A stretch of DNA of 64,000 nt from Chloroflexota bacterium (GTDB lineage: Bacteria; Chloroflexota; Limnocylindria; Limnocylindrales; CSP1-4): the NCBI GenBank assembly GCA_015478725.1, contig JADMIG010000005.1, positions 1-64,000 of the forward strand, written 5' to 3'. Shown in pieces: positions 34,700 to 43,401 of this stretch. Under the pieces are notes generated by a model, which ran no database searches, was not told the DNA's origin, and saw only the letters and a program-made list of their open reading frames with translations. Every line of letters starts with the position of its first letter. Within the stretch, counting starts at the first letter, position 1. Made by a program: the position numbers and the translations under genes.

Positions 34700-34765
34700 C
34701 GGGCGCCCGTTCGGCACGAGTGGGCCGGCCCATCGTACCCGACCGACCGCGCTCGGCCGGGGTCG

Positions 34766-34771
34766 TATCAT
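34766..34771 (+). promoter_or_regulatory. -10 box of small membrane-protein gene
   Basis: TATCAT, six bases before GTG 34778; leaderless type. Confidence 0.5.
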
Positions 34772-34777
34772 CGGGCG

Positions 34778-35128
34778 GTGCCGATCACCCTGACCGTCGC
34801 CCTCGTGTTCGCGGCCGTGCTCGTGGCAGCTGTCCCGGCCCGTCGGCTTCGGCTGGATGGTCGGTCGGCGCGGGCGATCGCGATCTACCTGATGATCCTT
34901 GTGACACTCGCCCTCGGCGTGGTCGAGCTCGAGCGGTTCGCCCGCTATCTGCTCCCGCTCCTCGGCCTCGTGTTCATCGCCCCGTTCCTCACGTGGCCGG
35001 GCGGCATCGATCGTCTCCTCGGGTCGCACGGCCCGGTCGGACCGCCATCCCACACGGCAGGGCGGCAGGCCCCGAGGAACGTCACCCCTCGCGACGGCGA
35101 TCCGGAGCGACGGGATCGGGAGCCGTGA
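34778..35128 (+). CDS. small membrane protein, unknown
   Basis: The protein has 116 residues with three hydrophobic helices (about 3-20, 33-50 and 55-72) and a polar C-terminal tail of about 35 residues rich in Arg, Pro and Gly. No family is recognised. The GTG start lies six bases after TATCAT. It is divergent from the MFS gene. Confidence 0.68.
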   Translation: MPITLTVALVFAAVLVAAVPARRLRLDGRSARAIAIYLMILVTLALGVVELERFARYLLPLLGLVFIAPFLTWPGGIDRLLGSHGPVGPPSHTAGRQAPRNVTPRDGDPERRDREP

Positions 35129-35322
35129 CCGAGGCTCTGGACAGACCGCCTCGCCGCCGGGTGGCGACGTGGTCGGCATCGACGGTCCGCTCCGTGACGG
35201 CCGCGTAGATCGCACCGAGGAAGCCGGTCGCCACCCGGCCGACCCCAATGTCCGCCGGGTTCCACGCCGCCGCGGATGAGCGCGACGTGATCCGGATGGT
35301 CCATCGAGGCGTCAGGCGGCGG

Positions 35323-35394
35323 TGAGCCGGGTGGGGCTCGAACCCACAACCCAGCGCTTAAAAGGCGCTTGCTCTGCCATTGAGCTACCGGCCC
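35323..35394 (-). tRNA. tRNA-Lys (TTT)
   Basis: On the minus strand the cloverleaf is complete: acceptor GGGCCGG/CCGGCTC, D-arm GCTC-AATGGCA-GAGC, anticodon arm AGCGC-CTTTTAA-GCGCT and T-arm GTGGG-TTCGAGC-CCCAC. The anticodon is TTT. The 3' end reads ACC followed by G, so CCA is not fully encoded. TAGACT lies just upstream. Confidence 0.95.
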
Positions 35395-35744
35395 CTCGGG
35401 AAGTCTAGCCGTGATTCCCACGGACGTGGTCGACAGCGCAGACCTGCCCGGCTTCCGCCGGATCCGGTTCCATCGGGCGGGGTACGGCGCGGCACGCCGT
35501 TCCTGACCGATGACCCCCAGGCGGGGTTGGTCACCGACTCCCCACGCGGCGCTCGTAGACCTGAGCGTGGATCGGGCCGGGCCGGCACGTCGATCCTGCC
35601 AGATTCCCGGGTGAGGGCCACCTGTCACCGACATGCAGACCAGTGCCCGCCTCATGGCCATCTGCCGGAACCTGGGACGGAGGGCTCGATCCGATGGGCA
35701 TCCTCGTCAACGACGTGTCCGGCAATCACCGGGAGCGGCCCGTC
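35395..35744. other. intergenic region upstream of tRNA-Lys
   Basis: About 350 bases without a recognisable gene. It includes a TAGACT -10-like element on the minus strand (revcomp at 35408-35413) that may serve tRNA-Lys. Confidence 0.45.
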
Positions 35745-35789
35745 GGGAGTCTACCGGACCGGAGTCTACCGGACGGGAGTCTACCGGAC
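35745..35789 (-). repeat. 15-bp tandem repeat with three TAGACT elements
   Basis: Three head-to-tail 15-bp units. On the minus strand each reads gtccggTAGACTccc (the middle one has one change), so each carries the same -10 hexamer used by several leaderless genes here. The first unit on the minus strand overlaps the stop codon of the dehydrogenase gene. Confidence 0.8.
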
Positions 35790-36764
35790 CCCCGGGTTGA
35801 CGGGGGTCGGGAGCCGCTCGCCGCGTACGCCGGCGATGAGATTCGCGGCCGCCATCTCGGCCATCCGGCCGCGGGTCGCGTGCGTCGCCGACGCGATGTG
35901 GGGGACGACGAGGCACTGGTCGAGCGAGAGGAGCGGATCGTCCGGCGCGATCGGCTCCGGATCGGTCACGTCGAGCGCGGCTCCCGCGATCACCCCGTCC
36001 CGGAGCGCCTCGTACAGCGCCCGCTGGTCGACGACCGGGCCGCGCGCCGTGTTGACGAGGATCGCTGTCGGCCGCATCGATCGAAGGCGCGCCGCATCGA
36101 TGAGCCCGCGCGTCTCCGCCGTCAGGTTGACGTGGAGCGAGACGAAGTCCGAGTGGGCGAGGAGCTCGTCGAGGTCCACCCGCGTCACCCCGAGCGCCCG
36201 TTCGGTCTCTTCCGGCACCGGCGTCCGGTTGTGATAGAGGACCGTCATCCCGAACCCGGAGGCACGCCGGGCAACAGCCTGCCCGATCCGCCCGAAGCCC
36301 ACGATCCCGAGCGTCGCGCCGTGGATGTCCGCGCCGAGGAGGAGGAGCGGGCCCCACGTCCGCCATCCCCCCGTCCGGACGAACCGATCGCCCTCCGGGA
36401 GTCGCCGGCCGGCGGCCATGAGGAGGGCGAAGGCGAAGTCGGCGGTCGTCTCGGTGAGTGCACCCGGCGTGTTCCCGACCGCGACGCCCCGCGCCGTGCA
36501 CGCCGCAACGTCGACGTTGTCATAGCCCACCGCGTAGTTGCTCACGACTCGCAGTCGCGGGCCCGCCACGTCGAGCAGCTCGCTGTCGACCCGATCGGTG
36601 AGGAGGGTGAGGATCCCGTCGCGACCGGCGACGCCGGCGAGGAGATCCGCCCGCGATGGTGGCAGCTCGTCCTCCCAGACGAGCGCCTCGCAGGTGTCGC
36701 GGATCGAGGCGAGGCCGGCCTCCGGGATCCGGCGCGCGACGAAGACACGCGGCCGGTCCACCAC
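35781..36764 (-). CDS. D-2-hydroxyacid dehydrogenase (glyoxylate/hydroxypyruvate reductase type)
   Basis: This 327-residue protein has the NAD-binding motif [16 protein letters not shown] near 152. Catalytic residues are in [13 protein letters not shown] (Arg), [15 protein letters not shown] (Glu) and [15 protein letters not shown] (His). It fits the glyoxylate/hydroxypyruvate reductase (GyaR) branch. The start is one of two adjacent GTG codons (36764 or 36761), eight bases after the aminotransferase stop. Together with that enzyme it could interconvert an amino acid, its oxoacid and hydroxyacid. Confidence 0.9.
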   Translation of the reverse strand: MVDRPRVFVARRIPEAGLASIRDTCEALVWEDELPPSRADLLAGVAGRDGILTLLTDRVDSELLDVAGPRLRVVSNYAVGYDNVDVAACTARGVAVGNTPGALTETTADFAFALLMAAGRRLPEGDRFVRTGGWRTWGPLLLLGADIHGATLGIVGFGRIGQAVARRASGFGMTVLYHNRTPVPEETERALGVTRVDLDELLAHSDFVSLHVNLTAETRGLIDAARLRSMRPTAILVNTARGPVVDQRALYEALRDGVIAGAALDVTDPEPIAPDDPLLSLDQCLVVPHIASATHATRGRMAEMAAANLIAGVRGERLPTPVNPGVR

Positions 36765-36772
36765 GCCGGGTC

Positions 36773-37942
36773 TCAGACGGCGACCGTCGCGAGGACGGCC
36801 CGGATCCGCCCGAGTGCCTCGGCGATCTTCGCCTGCGAGTTCGCGTAGCTGATCCGGACGTGGCTCCGGCCCACCTGCCCGAACGCCGTGCCGGCGAGGA
36901 GCGAGACACCGCCCTCGTAGAGCATCGCGTCGGCGAAACGCTCGCCGGTCATCCCCGTCCCTGACACGTCCGGGAAGACGTAGAAGGCGCCCTCGGGACG
37001 GAGACACGAGATCCCCGGGATCGCATTGAGGCCGTCGACGATGAGCTCCCGGCGGATCCGGAACTCGCGGACCATCGCGTCGACCGAGTCCTGCGGTCCG
37101 AGGAGCGCCTCCGCGGCGGCGACCTGGCTGAACGAGCTCGTGCAGCTGACGCTGTTGATGATGAGCCCGCTGAACGCGGCGACGAGCGGCTCCGGGACGA
37201 TCGCGTAGCCGAGCCGCCAGCCGGTCATCGCGAACGTCTTCGAGAAGCCGTCGAGGACGATGGTCCGCTCGGCCATGCCCGGCAGGCTCGCGATCGAGAC
37301 GTGCTCCCCGTCGTAGACGATCCGGCCGTAGATCTCGTCGGCGAGGACCACGAGATCGTGCTCGATCGCGATCGCGGCGATCGCCTCGAGATCCGCTCGC
37401 GGGATGACGCCGCCGGTGGGATTGGCCGGCGAGTTGAAGATGAGGAGGCGCGTCCGCGGGCTCACGAGGCGGGCGATCTCCTCCGGGTCCATCCTGAAGC
37501 CGTGCTCCTGGCGGATCGGGACCGGGACCGCGGTCGCTCCCACGAAGCGCGCCATCGACTCGTAGATCGGGAAGCCGGGATCCGGGTAGATCACCTCGTC
37601 GCCCGCGTCGACGAGGCCGAGGATGGCGTAGAACATGATCGGCTTCGCACCCGGCGTGACGACCACCCGATCGGCGACGACCGGGAAGCCCTTGCGGCGC
37701 GACGCGTCGAGGGCGACCGCCTCGCGCAGGACGGGCAGGCCGAGCGCCGGGCCGTAGTGGGTCCAGCCGTCGGCGAGGGCTCGATCTGCCGCCGCCCGGA
37801 TGTTCGGCGGCGTGTCGAAGTCGGGCTCGCCGATCTCCAGGTGGATGATGTCGCGCCCGGTCGCCTCGAGGGCGCGAGCGCGAGCGGCCGCGGCGAACGC
37901 GGTCTCGGTGCCGAGTCGTTCCATCCGTGAGGCGAGGCGCAT
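36773..37942 (-). CDS. PLP-dependent class I/II aminotransferase
   Basis: The enzyme has 389 residues of fold type I. Landmarks are [15 protein letters not shown] at the N-terminus, NSPANPTGG in the middle and the PLP lysine in [16 protein letters not shown] near 225. It resembles the aspartate/aromatic aminotransferase subgroup Ib. The amino donor is not fixed by sequence. It appears leaderless, with TAGGAT six bases upstream. Confidence 0.92.
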   Translation of the reverse strand: MRLASRMERLGTETAFAAAARARALEATGRDIIHLEIGEPDFDTPPNIRAAADRALADGWTHYGPALGLPVLREAVALDASRRKGFPVVADRVVVTPGAKPIMFYAILGLVDAGDEVIYPDPGFPIYESMARFVGATAVPVPIRQEHGFRMDPEEIARLVSPRTRLLIFNSPANPTGGVIPRADLEAIAAIAIEHDLVVLADEIYGRIVYDGEHVSIASLPGMAERTIVLDGFSKTFAMTGWRLGYAIVPEPLVAAFSGLIINSVSCTSSFSQVAAAEALLGPQDSVDAMVREFRIRRELIVDGLNAIPGISCLRPEGAFYVFPDVSGTGMTGERFADAMLYEGGVSLLAGTAFGQVGRSHVRISYANSQAKIAEALGRIRAVLATVAV

Positions 37943-37948
37943 CGGTGC

Positions 37949-37954
37949 ATCCTA
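37949..37954 (-). promoter_or_regulatory. -10 box of aminotransferase gene
   Basis: TAGGAT on the minus strand, six bases before the ATG at 37942. Confidence 0.55.
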
Positions 37955-37990
37955 GAGCATTGACGTCCCGACGATCCCCTCGTCCTGGGG

Positions 37991-37996
37991 TACGAT
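37991..37996 (+). promoter_or_regulatory. -10 box of the DUF2203 gene
   Basis: TACGAT, seven bases before GTG 38004. Confidence 0.55.
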
Positions 37997-38003
37997 CCCG
38001 ACC

Positions 38004-38384
38004 GTGACGACGTTCTACGACATCGACGCCGCGAACGCCCGGCTGCCGCTGGTCCGCGACCTCCTCACGCTCCTTCGCGAGGCGCGGGCCGAGCTCATCC
38101 GCCTCCGGGATCTCGCCGCGGATCCCGGCGTGGACGAAGCCGAGCTGCGGCGGCTGCGCCTGCGGATGCAGGGCATCATCGACCAGATGCAGGCGGCGGT
38201 CGTCCGACTCGACGCGATGAGCATCACCCTCCGCGACATCGAGAGCGGCCTCATCGACTTTCCGGCCCTCGTCAACGGCCGCCAGGTCTGCCTCTGCTGG
38301 CGGCTCGGCGAGCACGAGGTCGTCTGGTGGCACGAGCTGAGCGCCGGTTTCGCCGGCCGGCGCGAGCTCGCCGAGCTCGTCTGA
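38004..38384 (+). CDS. DUF2203 family protein
   Basis: The protein has 126 residues. It begins [21 protein letters not shown] and continues with a long helix, ending with the family signature [29 protein letters not shown]. Function unknown; the conserved Trp, Cys and His residues suggest a ligand or metal site. It is followed two bases later by a rhodanese-like gene. Confidence 0.85.
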   Translation: MTTFYDIDAANARLPLVRDLLTLLREARAELIRLRDLAADPGVDEAELRRLRLRMQGIIDQMQAAVVRLDAMSITLRDIESGLIDFPALVNGRQVCLCWRLGEHEVVWWHELSAGFAGRRELAELV

Positions 38385-38386
38385 CG

Positions 38387-38776
38387 ATGGGCCCCGCATC
38401 CCGGACCCCATCGATCGACCCGTCGACGGCGGACGCCCGACGCCGTTCGACCGAGACGCCGAGCCCGGTCTTGCTCGACGTCCGGGAGGCGGACGAGCAC
38501 CGCAGCGGTCGACCCGAGGGCGCCGTCCTCGCCCCACTGTCCACGCTCGCGGCCCGACTCGGCGAGATCCCGCGCGACCGCCCGATCTTTGTCATCTGCC
38601 ACTCGGGCGGGCGGTCCGCGACGGTGACCGACTACCTGCTCGCGAACGGCTGGTCGGACGTCCTCAACGTCGGCGGCGGGATGATCGCCTGGGAGCGCGC
38701 CGGCATGCCTGTTCGGACCGGCCACCGGACGCCCTGGAGTACGAACTCCCGGCGTGAGCGTCAGCCGCCGGCGTGA
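38387..38776 (+). CDS. rhodanese-domain sulfurtransferase
   Basis: The protein has 129 residues. The single rhodanese domain contains [14 protein letters not shown] and the active-site loop CHSGGRSA (Cys near 72), followed by [16 protein letters not shown]. It transfers or carries sulfane sulfur in the cytoplasm. It starts two bases after the DUF2203 stop. Its last 16 bases overlap the 3' end of the convergent Kelch-like gene. Confidence 0.88.
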   Translation: MGPASRTPSIDPSTADARRRSTETPSPVLLDVREADEHRSGRPEGAVLAPLSTLAARLGEIPRDRPIFVICHSGGRSATVTDYLLANGWSDVLNVGGGMIAWERAGMPVRTGHRTPWSTNSRRERQPPA

Positions 38777-40245
38777 CCGCGGCGCGCGCGGATGCGCCGG
38801 ATGAGCGCCCGGGTCTGCTCCTTGTGGGCAAGCGCCCAGCCGATGAGGATGAGCAGGACGAAGTTCACCGTCGCGACCCCGGCCGCGGCGAGGTAGCCGA
38901 GCTGCTGGCCGATCTCACCGTCGATCTTGAGGGCCGGGATCGTCACACCGAACGGTCCGCCGAGCTGGAAGAACGGGGGCATCGGCGCGAGGTTCGCGCG
39001 GACGCTCGCCGCCGTCACCCCGTCCGCCGTGGCTCCGCCGATGAGGTACGCGTTCGACCCGGAGGCGACCGCCGAGCTGCCGGCGAGTCCGCCGGCCGGC
39101 AGATCCATCTGCGGCAGCTCGCTCCATCCGGTGATCGCGCCGTTCGGGTCCGGCGTCGTCCACCAGGCCTCGCTCCGCGGCGTCGTGCCATCCGTCCCGC
39201 CCACGAGGTAGAGCGAGCCGTTCGCCGTGAATCCGGCGGCATCCGTGCGGGGTGCCGGGAGGTTCGCCCCGGCGTTGCTGGGCGTGCCCCAGCGGACGAC
39301 GGACCCGGCCTGAGTGCCGCTGCCGAGGTCGCCGCGCTGGACGACCGCCGTGGGGCCCTTCGCGTCCACGCCGCCGTAGACGAAAATCGATGGGCCGGTG
39401 AGGATCGCCGTCCCGTCGGCTCGCGGCGCGACGAGCGGTGCGTTCGTCTGCCATGTCCCGAGGTTGCCCTTGGCGTCCACGGTCGACTTCCAGACGGTCG
39501 TCGTTGGACCGGTCGCGTCACGACCCCCGACAAGGATGACGCCGTCGCTCGCCGCGATGAACGCGGTCCCGTCGCGCGGCGCCGGCAACGTGAGGTTCGG
39601 GCGCTTGGTCGTCCCGTCCGCGGCCGTCCCCCCGTCGGCGACCTGCCACTGGCCGAGGGCGCCCGTCTTCGCGTCCGGCGTGATGTAGTACGCGGTCGTC
39701 GTCGGGGCGCCGGATGCGTCCGCGCCGCCGATCACAAGGACGGAACCACCGAAGAACCCGGCCGCGACCTTCGTTCGGGGCGCCGGCAGCGCCGGGCCCT
39801 GGCGCCAGGCCGAGAAGTTGCCGGTCGAGTACAGGTCCGCCTCGAAGACCGTCGACGTGGCCGTCGTCCCATCCGTCCCGCCGATGTAGAGGAGGTGGGT
39901 CCCGACCTGGACAGCCGTGCCGTCCCGGCGGCCTGCAGGCAGTGCGAGGTCCTTCGGCGAGACCTGCCAGGGGAGGAAGGCGCCCTCTGGCGCCGGGCAC
40001 GGCAGGGTCTGGTTCGACGCCGGACAGAAGTTCACCGGCGTGAGTGCGTCGGCGCGGATGCCGATGGGGATCGTGGAGAACACGGTGAAGTAATACGCCC
40101 GGTCGGGGATGTAGCCGAGGATGAGGATGATGAAGATGAACCAGCCGAAGGCCTTGAGGGACGCCCAGGCCCAGCCGTCACGGTCGAGCAGACCGAACAT
40201 CGCCCGCCGTTTCGTCGCACCGCGTCCGAGCGCCTGCTGCGCCAT
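38761..40245 (-). CDS. membrane-anchored Kelch-like repeat protein of the bc operon
   Basis: This 494-residue protein has an N-terminal helix (FGWFIFIILILGYIP), a large external beta-propeller made of LPAPR...G...VYLIGG-type Kelch/Nanlike repeats (about 85-420), and a C-terminal helix (VATVNFVLLILIGWALA) with a basic tail. The repeats show GGTDGTTATSTVF and GGTDGTTPRSEAW blades. It is the last gene after the cytochrome c gene of the bc operon, so it may dock to the external face of the complex. No known catalytic motif. GGAGG precedes the ATG. Confidence 0.82.
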   Translation of the reverse strand: MAQQALGRGATKRRAMFGLLDRDGWAWASLKAFGWFIFIILILGYIPDRAYYFTVFSTIPIGIRADALTPVNFCPASNQTLPCPAPEGAFLPWQVSPKDLALPAGRRDGTAVQVGTHLLYIGGTDGTTATSTVFEADLYSTGNFSAWRQGPALPAPRTKVAAGFFGGSVLVIGGADASGAPTTTAYYITPDAKTGALGQWQVADGGTAADGTTKRPNLTLPAPRDGTAFIAASDGVILVGGRDATGPTTTVWKSTVDAKGNLGTWQTNAPLVAPRADGTAILTGPSIFVYGGVDAKGPTAVVQRGDLGSGTQAGSVVRWGTPSNAGANLPAPRTDAAGFTANGSLYLVGGTDGTTPRSEAWWTTPDPNGAITGWSELPQMDLPAGGLAGSSAVASGSNAYLIGGATADGVTAASVRANLAPMPPFFQLGGPFGVTIPALKIDGEIGQQLGYLAAAGVATVNFVLLILIGWALAHKEQTRALIRRIRARRGHAGG

Positions 40246-40289
40246 CGTCCTCCATCCTCACCGCCGACCCATGCGGTCCGCGGGCCCGT

Positions 40290-41345
40290 CTACTTGACCG
40301 TGAGCGTCCCCGTCATGTTCGGGTGGACCGTGCATTGGAAGGGATACGTTCCCGCCGCGAGGGCCGGGACGGCGTAGGTCGTCTTGATCACGCCGGTGAC
40401 GATGGCCCCCTTGAAGACGACGGCGCCCGTCGAATCCTTGATCTCCACGTTGTGGGGAATGCCGGCGTCCTGGTTGTCGAACGCGATCGCGAACGCCTGA
40501 CCGGCCGGTGCCGTCACGGCGGTCGTCGTGAAGGCGATGCCCTGGGCCGTGATGTCCACGGTCGTCGCGCCCGGGGCGGGCGTGGGGGCCGGACTCGAGC
40601 CACTCGATGCGCCGCTCGAGAAGGCGGAGCTCCAGCAGTCCGGGAACGGCGTCGCGCCGGGGGCCGGCTTGTAGCTGGGATCCACCCAGCCGGTGAACGT
40701 CTCCACCTTGCCGGTCTTCGGGTCGATGACCGGCTCGTTCGTCGAGGGATCGCGAACGACGTACGTCTGCGTGTTCGTCGCCCGGAGGTAGGCGATGAGA
40801 TCGTCGATCTGGGCGTAGTTCAGGGGACCGCCGTTGTCATTCGACCAGACGGGCATGAGGCTCTTGGCGTTGCCGCACACATAGCGGCCACCTTCGCGAA
40901 GGACGTTCGCCAGGTACGTCGGATTGAGGTGGGCGAAGAGCTTGTCCTGCTCGTTGAGCGGCGGAGCGCCGGCGTCGTTCGCGAAGCCCTGGCCGTTCAC
41001 GCCGTGACAGCGGGCGCAGTTCGCCTGGTAGATGTTGTAGCCACGCTCGATGGACGTCACCTGCTGGGCGGCCACCTCCGCCCCGAGCCGACTGGTGTCG
41101 GGGACCCCCGGAACGCCGAGCTCGTAGAAGTAGTAGCCGATGACGAACAGGACGACGACGAGGACGGCGAGGAAGCCGACCCAGCGGGCGTTCGCCGTCT
41201 GTCGGACGATCCCGGCCGCGCGCTCCGGCGTCAGCTCGAAGGCGTGGGCGCTCGGCGGTGCGGTAAACCGCTCGGCCGGGGCGGGCACCGCGTCCGGTCG
41301 CCGTGCCGGGAGCTGCTGCCCGGGGCGTTCCGGCTGATCGGTCAT
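40290..41345 (-). CDS. membrane cytochrome c fused to cupredoxin
   Basis: This 351-residue protein has one membrane helix (about 55-75, VGFLAVLVVVLFVIGYYF), a cytochrome c domain (about 100-200) with haem site NCARCHG and Met ligand in SLMPVW, a Pro/Ser linker, and a C-terminal cupredoxin (about 262-351). The copper ligands are His (IPHNVEIKD) and Cys-His-Met (FQCTVHPNMTG). The tail is nearly the same as that of CoxB. In the bc operon it would accept electrons from Rieske/cyt b and hand them on through copper. Confidence 0.92.
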   Translation of the reverse strand: MTDQPERPGQQLPARRPDAVPAPAERFTAPPSAHAFELTPERAAGIVRQTANARWVGFLAVLVVVLFVIGYYFYELGVPGVPDTSRLGAEVAAQQVTSIERGYNIYQANCARCHGVNGQGFANDAGAPPLNEQDKLFAHLNPTYLANVLREGGRYVCGNAKSLMPVWSNDNGGPLNYAQIDDLIAYLRATNTQTYVVRDPSTNEPVIDPKTGKVETFTGWVDPSYKPAPGATPFPDCWSSAFSSGASSGSSPAPTPAPGATTVDITAQGIAFTTTAVTAPAGQAFAIAFDNQDAGIPHNVEIKDSTGAVVFKGAIVTGVIKTTYAVPALAAGTYPFQCTVHPNMTGTLTVK

Positions 41346-41379
41346 CGGGGCGCTCGGCAGGTGGTCGCTGACGTCCGCA

Positions 41380-42054
41380 TCAGATGCATCCGGTCGGCGA
41401 CTTCGGCGGGATGAGGCCAGGCTGGCCGAGCGCGACAGGGAGCGGCCCCAGGGTGATCTTTCCGGTGTCGAGCCAGAGGGAGCCGTCGCCCTTCACGGTG
41501 GCCGAGAAGCGGTCCATGGACCGCGGGGCCGGACCGAACCGCGCCCCGTCCGCCTTGATCCCGAGGCGGTCGTAGCGCGACCCGTGGCAAGGGCACTCGA
41601 ACCAGAAGTTCTTCAGGCACGGGTTCGGCCGGCAGCCCAGGTGCGGACAACGCTGGTAGAGCGGGCGGACGTTGAGCGCGGTCCCGTCGCCGGTCGTGTC
41701 CGTTCCCGGGACGAACTGCTGGCGGTTCGTGTCGACGAGCACGATGTACGCCCGGGCATCCGGCACGTAGGCCGGGAAGCCGTCGGCGATCGGCAGGTTG
41801 CTGTTGGCGAGCTTGAGATCGGCCAGGCTCCCGACCTTCACGATGCCGCCGAAGCCGCCGGCGAGGTTCGGCCAGAGGAAGCCGAGCGTGCCCGCCCCGA
41901 GCTCGGTCAGCCAGAGGGCCATCGCGCCGCCGACGGATCGCCGGATGAGCGATCGCCGGGACATGCCCTGGACCTGCTCGTGGCGGCGAGCCTTGAGCGC
42001 CTCCTTCGTGAGCGCCTGGGGGCGCGATGCGGGTTCGACCTGGTAGTTGCTCAT
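41380..42054 (-). CDS. Rieske iron-sulfur protein
   Basis: The protein has 224 residues. A twin-Arg-like stretch (SRRSLIRRS) and a hydrophobic helix (about 45-65) tether it to the membrane. The 2Fe-2S cluster motifs are RCPHLGCRPNP and CPCHGSRYD. A Cys pair outside the cluster could form the stabilising disulfide. It moves between cytochrome b and the cytochrome c-cupredoxin protein encoded next. Confidence 0.93.
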   Translation of the reverse strand: MSNYQVEPASRPQALTKEALKARRHEQVQGMSRRSLIRRSVGGAMALWLTELGAGTLGFLWPNLAGGFGGIVKVGSLADLKLANSNLPIADGFPAYVPDARAYIVLVDTNRQQFVPGTDTTGDGTALNVRPLYQRCPHLGCRPNPCLKNFWFECPCHGSRYDRLGIKADGARFGPAPRSMDRFSATVKGDGSLWLDTGKITLGPLPVALGQPGLIPPKSPTGCI

Positions 42055-42073
42055 CGGGTCGGGTGATCTGTCG

Positions 42074-42676
42074 TCACAGGTTGAAGTGGAGGCCGGGGGA
42101 GTCGATGAACGGGATGACGAAACTGTAGCCGGGGCCACGGAAGAACACGCCGATGAACGTCACGACGAGACCGAGCCCGCAGAAGAGAGTGAAGAGCATG
42201 ACCGCGGTCTTCCGTTCGGACGGCCGGAAGGCGAGGACGTTGCCGCGGTCGACGAACGGGATGAGGGCGGCGCCGACGAGGACGAAGATCGGGGTGAGGG
42301 CGCCGGCGACCGTCGGGTGGAAGTACGCGAGCAGCTCCTGGAGGCCGAGGAAGTACCACGGCGCCTTCGCCACGGCGGGCGTGACATTGCCGTTCGCGAG
42401 CTCCTCGAGCGGCGCGTTGACGAACAGGCCCATGAGGAGCAGGAAGATACTCATCATCCCCGCGGCGAGGAACTCGATCGTCAGGAGATGCGGCCAGGTC
42501 ATGACCGTGTCGTCCGGTTCCTTCTGGACGCGGACGACGGCATCCTGCTTGACCAGCGCGAGGAGCCGGTACGGACGGGCGGACATCGGCACCCGCTGCT
42601 TGTCGATCTCCGTCCGGCGGGACGGGTCGACCGGGGCGACGACGCGGCGCTCGGATGGCGGCTTCGTGTCCGTCAT
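42074..42676 (-). CDS. cytochrome b C-terminal domain (subunit IV-like)
   Basis: The protein has 200 residues with three membrane helices. KAPWYFLGLQELLAYFHPTVAG matches the PDWYFL-type quinol-site region of cytochrome b C-terminal domains, though the PEWY motif is changed to APWY. It corresponds to subunit IV of split b6f-type complexes. The ATG overlaps the cytochrome b stop by four bases. Confidence 0.9.
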   Translation of the reverse strand: MTDTKPPSERRVVAPVDPSRRTEIDKQRVPMSARPYRLLALVKQDAVVRVQKEPDDTVMTWPHLLTIEFLAAGMMSIFLLLMGLFVNAPLEELANGNVTPAVAKAPWYFLGLQELLAYFHPTVAGALTPIFVLVGAALIPFVDRGNVLAFRPSERKTAVMLFTLFCGLGLVVTFIGVFFRGPGYSFVIPFIDSPGLHFNL

Positions 42677-43401
42677 AGCGGGCCGGAGATCCCGCCGTCC
42701 TTGCGGATGCGCCAGAAATGGACCGCCAGGAAGATCGCCATGATGAGCGGCATGACCATGATGTGGAGGACATAGAACCGCAGCAGCGTGTTCTGGCCGA
42801 CCTCCAGGCCGCCGAGGAGGAGGAGCTTGCTCGGCGTGTTGAAGAGCGGCGCGTAGCCGGCCATGTTCGTTCCGATCGTGATCGCCCAGTAGCTGATCTG
42901 GTCCCACGGCAGCAGGTAGCCCGTGAAGCTCACGAACAGGGTCGAGAAGAGGAGGACCACTCCGACGACCCAGTTGAACTCACGCGGCGGCTTGTATGCG
43001 CCGTGGTAGAAGACCCGCATCATGTGGAGGAAGACGAAGAAGACCATGAGGTGGGCCGCCCAGCGGTGGATGTTCCGGGTGAGCAGGCCGAAGGCGACGT
43101 GACTCTGGATGTTGAGGATGTCCGTGTAGGCGAGCTTGTCCGAGGGCACGTAGAAGAACATGAGATAGACGCCGGTCACGGTGAGGACGAGGAAGAGGAA
43201 GAAGCTCAACCCGCCGAGACAGAAGGTGTAGGCGAACTTCACGGCGTGCTGGCGGACCCGGACCGGGTGGATGTGGAGGAACACGTTGTTCATCACGGCG
43301 TACGCGCGCGACCGCTCGTCGCTCGGGTACGGCTGGCGGAACAGGGATCGCCACACGGCGCTCCGGCGGATGCTCTGGTCCACCCGCTCGAGGAAGCTCA
43401 C
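42673..43401 (-). CDS. cytochrome b N-terminal domain (b6-like)
   Basis: The protein has 242 residues with four helices. The two b haems are ligated by His residues in HVAFGLLTRNIHRWAAHLMV and in FYVLHIMVMPLIMAIFLAVHFW. The split from the C-terminal half is the b6f-like arrangement. The GTG start has GGAGGG upstream and overlaps the flavoprotein stop (GTGA). It oxidises menaquinol or another quinol. Confidence 0.94.
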   Translation of the reverse strand: MSFLERVDQSIRRSAVWRSLFRQPYPSDERSRAYAVMNNVFLHIHPVRVRQHAVKFAYTFCLGGLSFFLFLVLTVTGVYLMFFYVPSDKLAYTDILNIQSHVAFGLLTRNIHRWAAHLMVFFVFLHMMRVFYHGAYKPPREFNWVVGVVLLFSTLFVSFTGYLLPWDQISYWAITIGTNMAGYAPLFNTPSKLLLLGGLEVGQNTLLRFYVLHIMVMPLIMAIFLAVHFWRIRKDGGISGPL

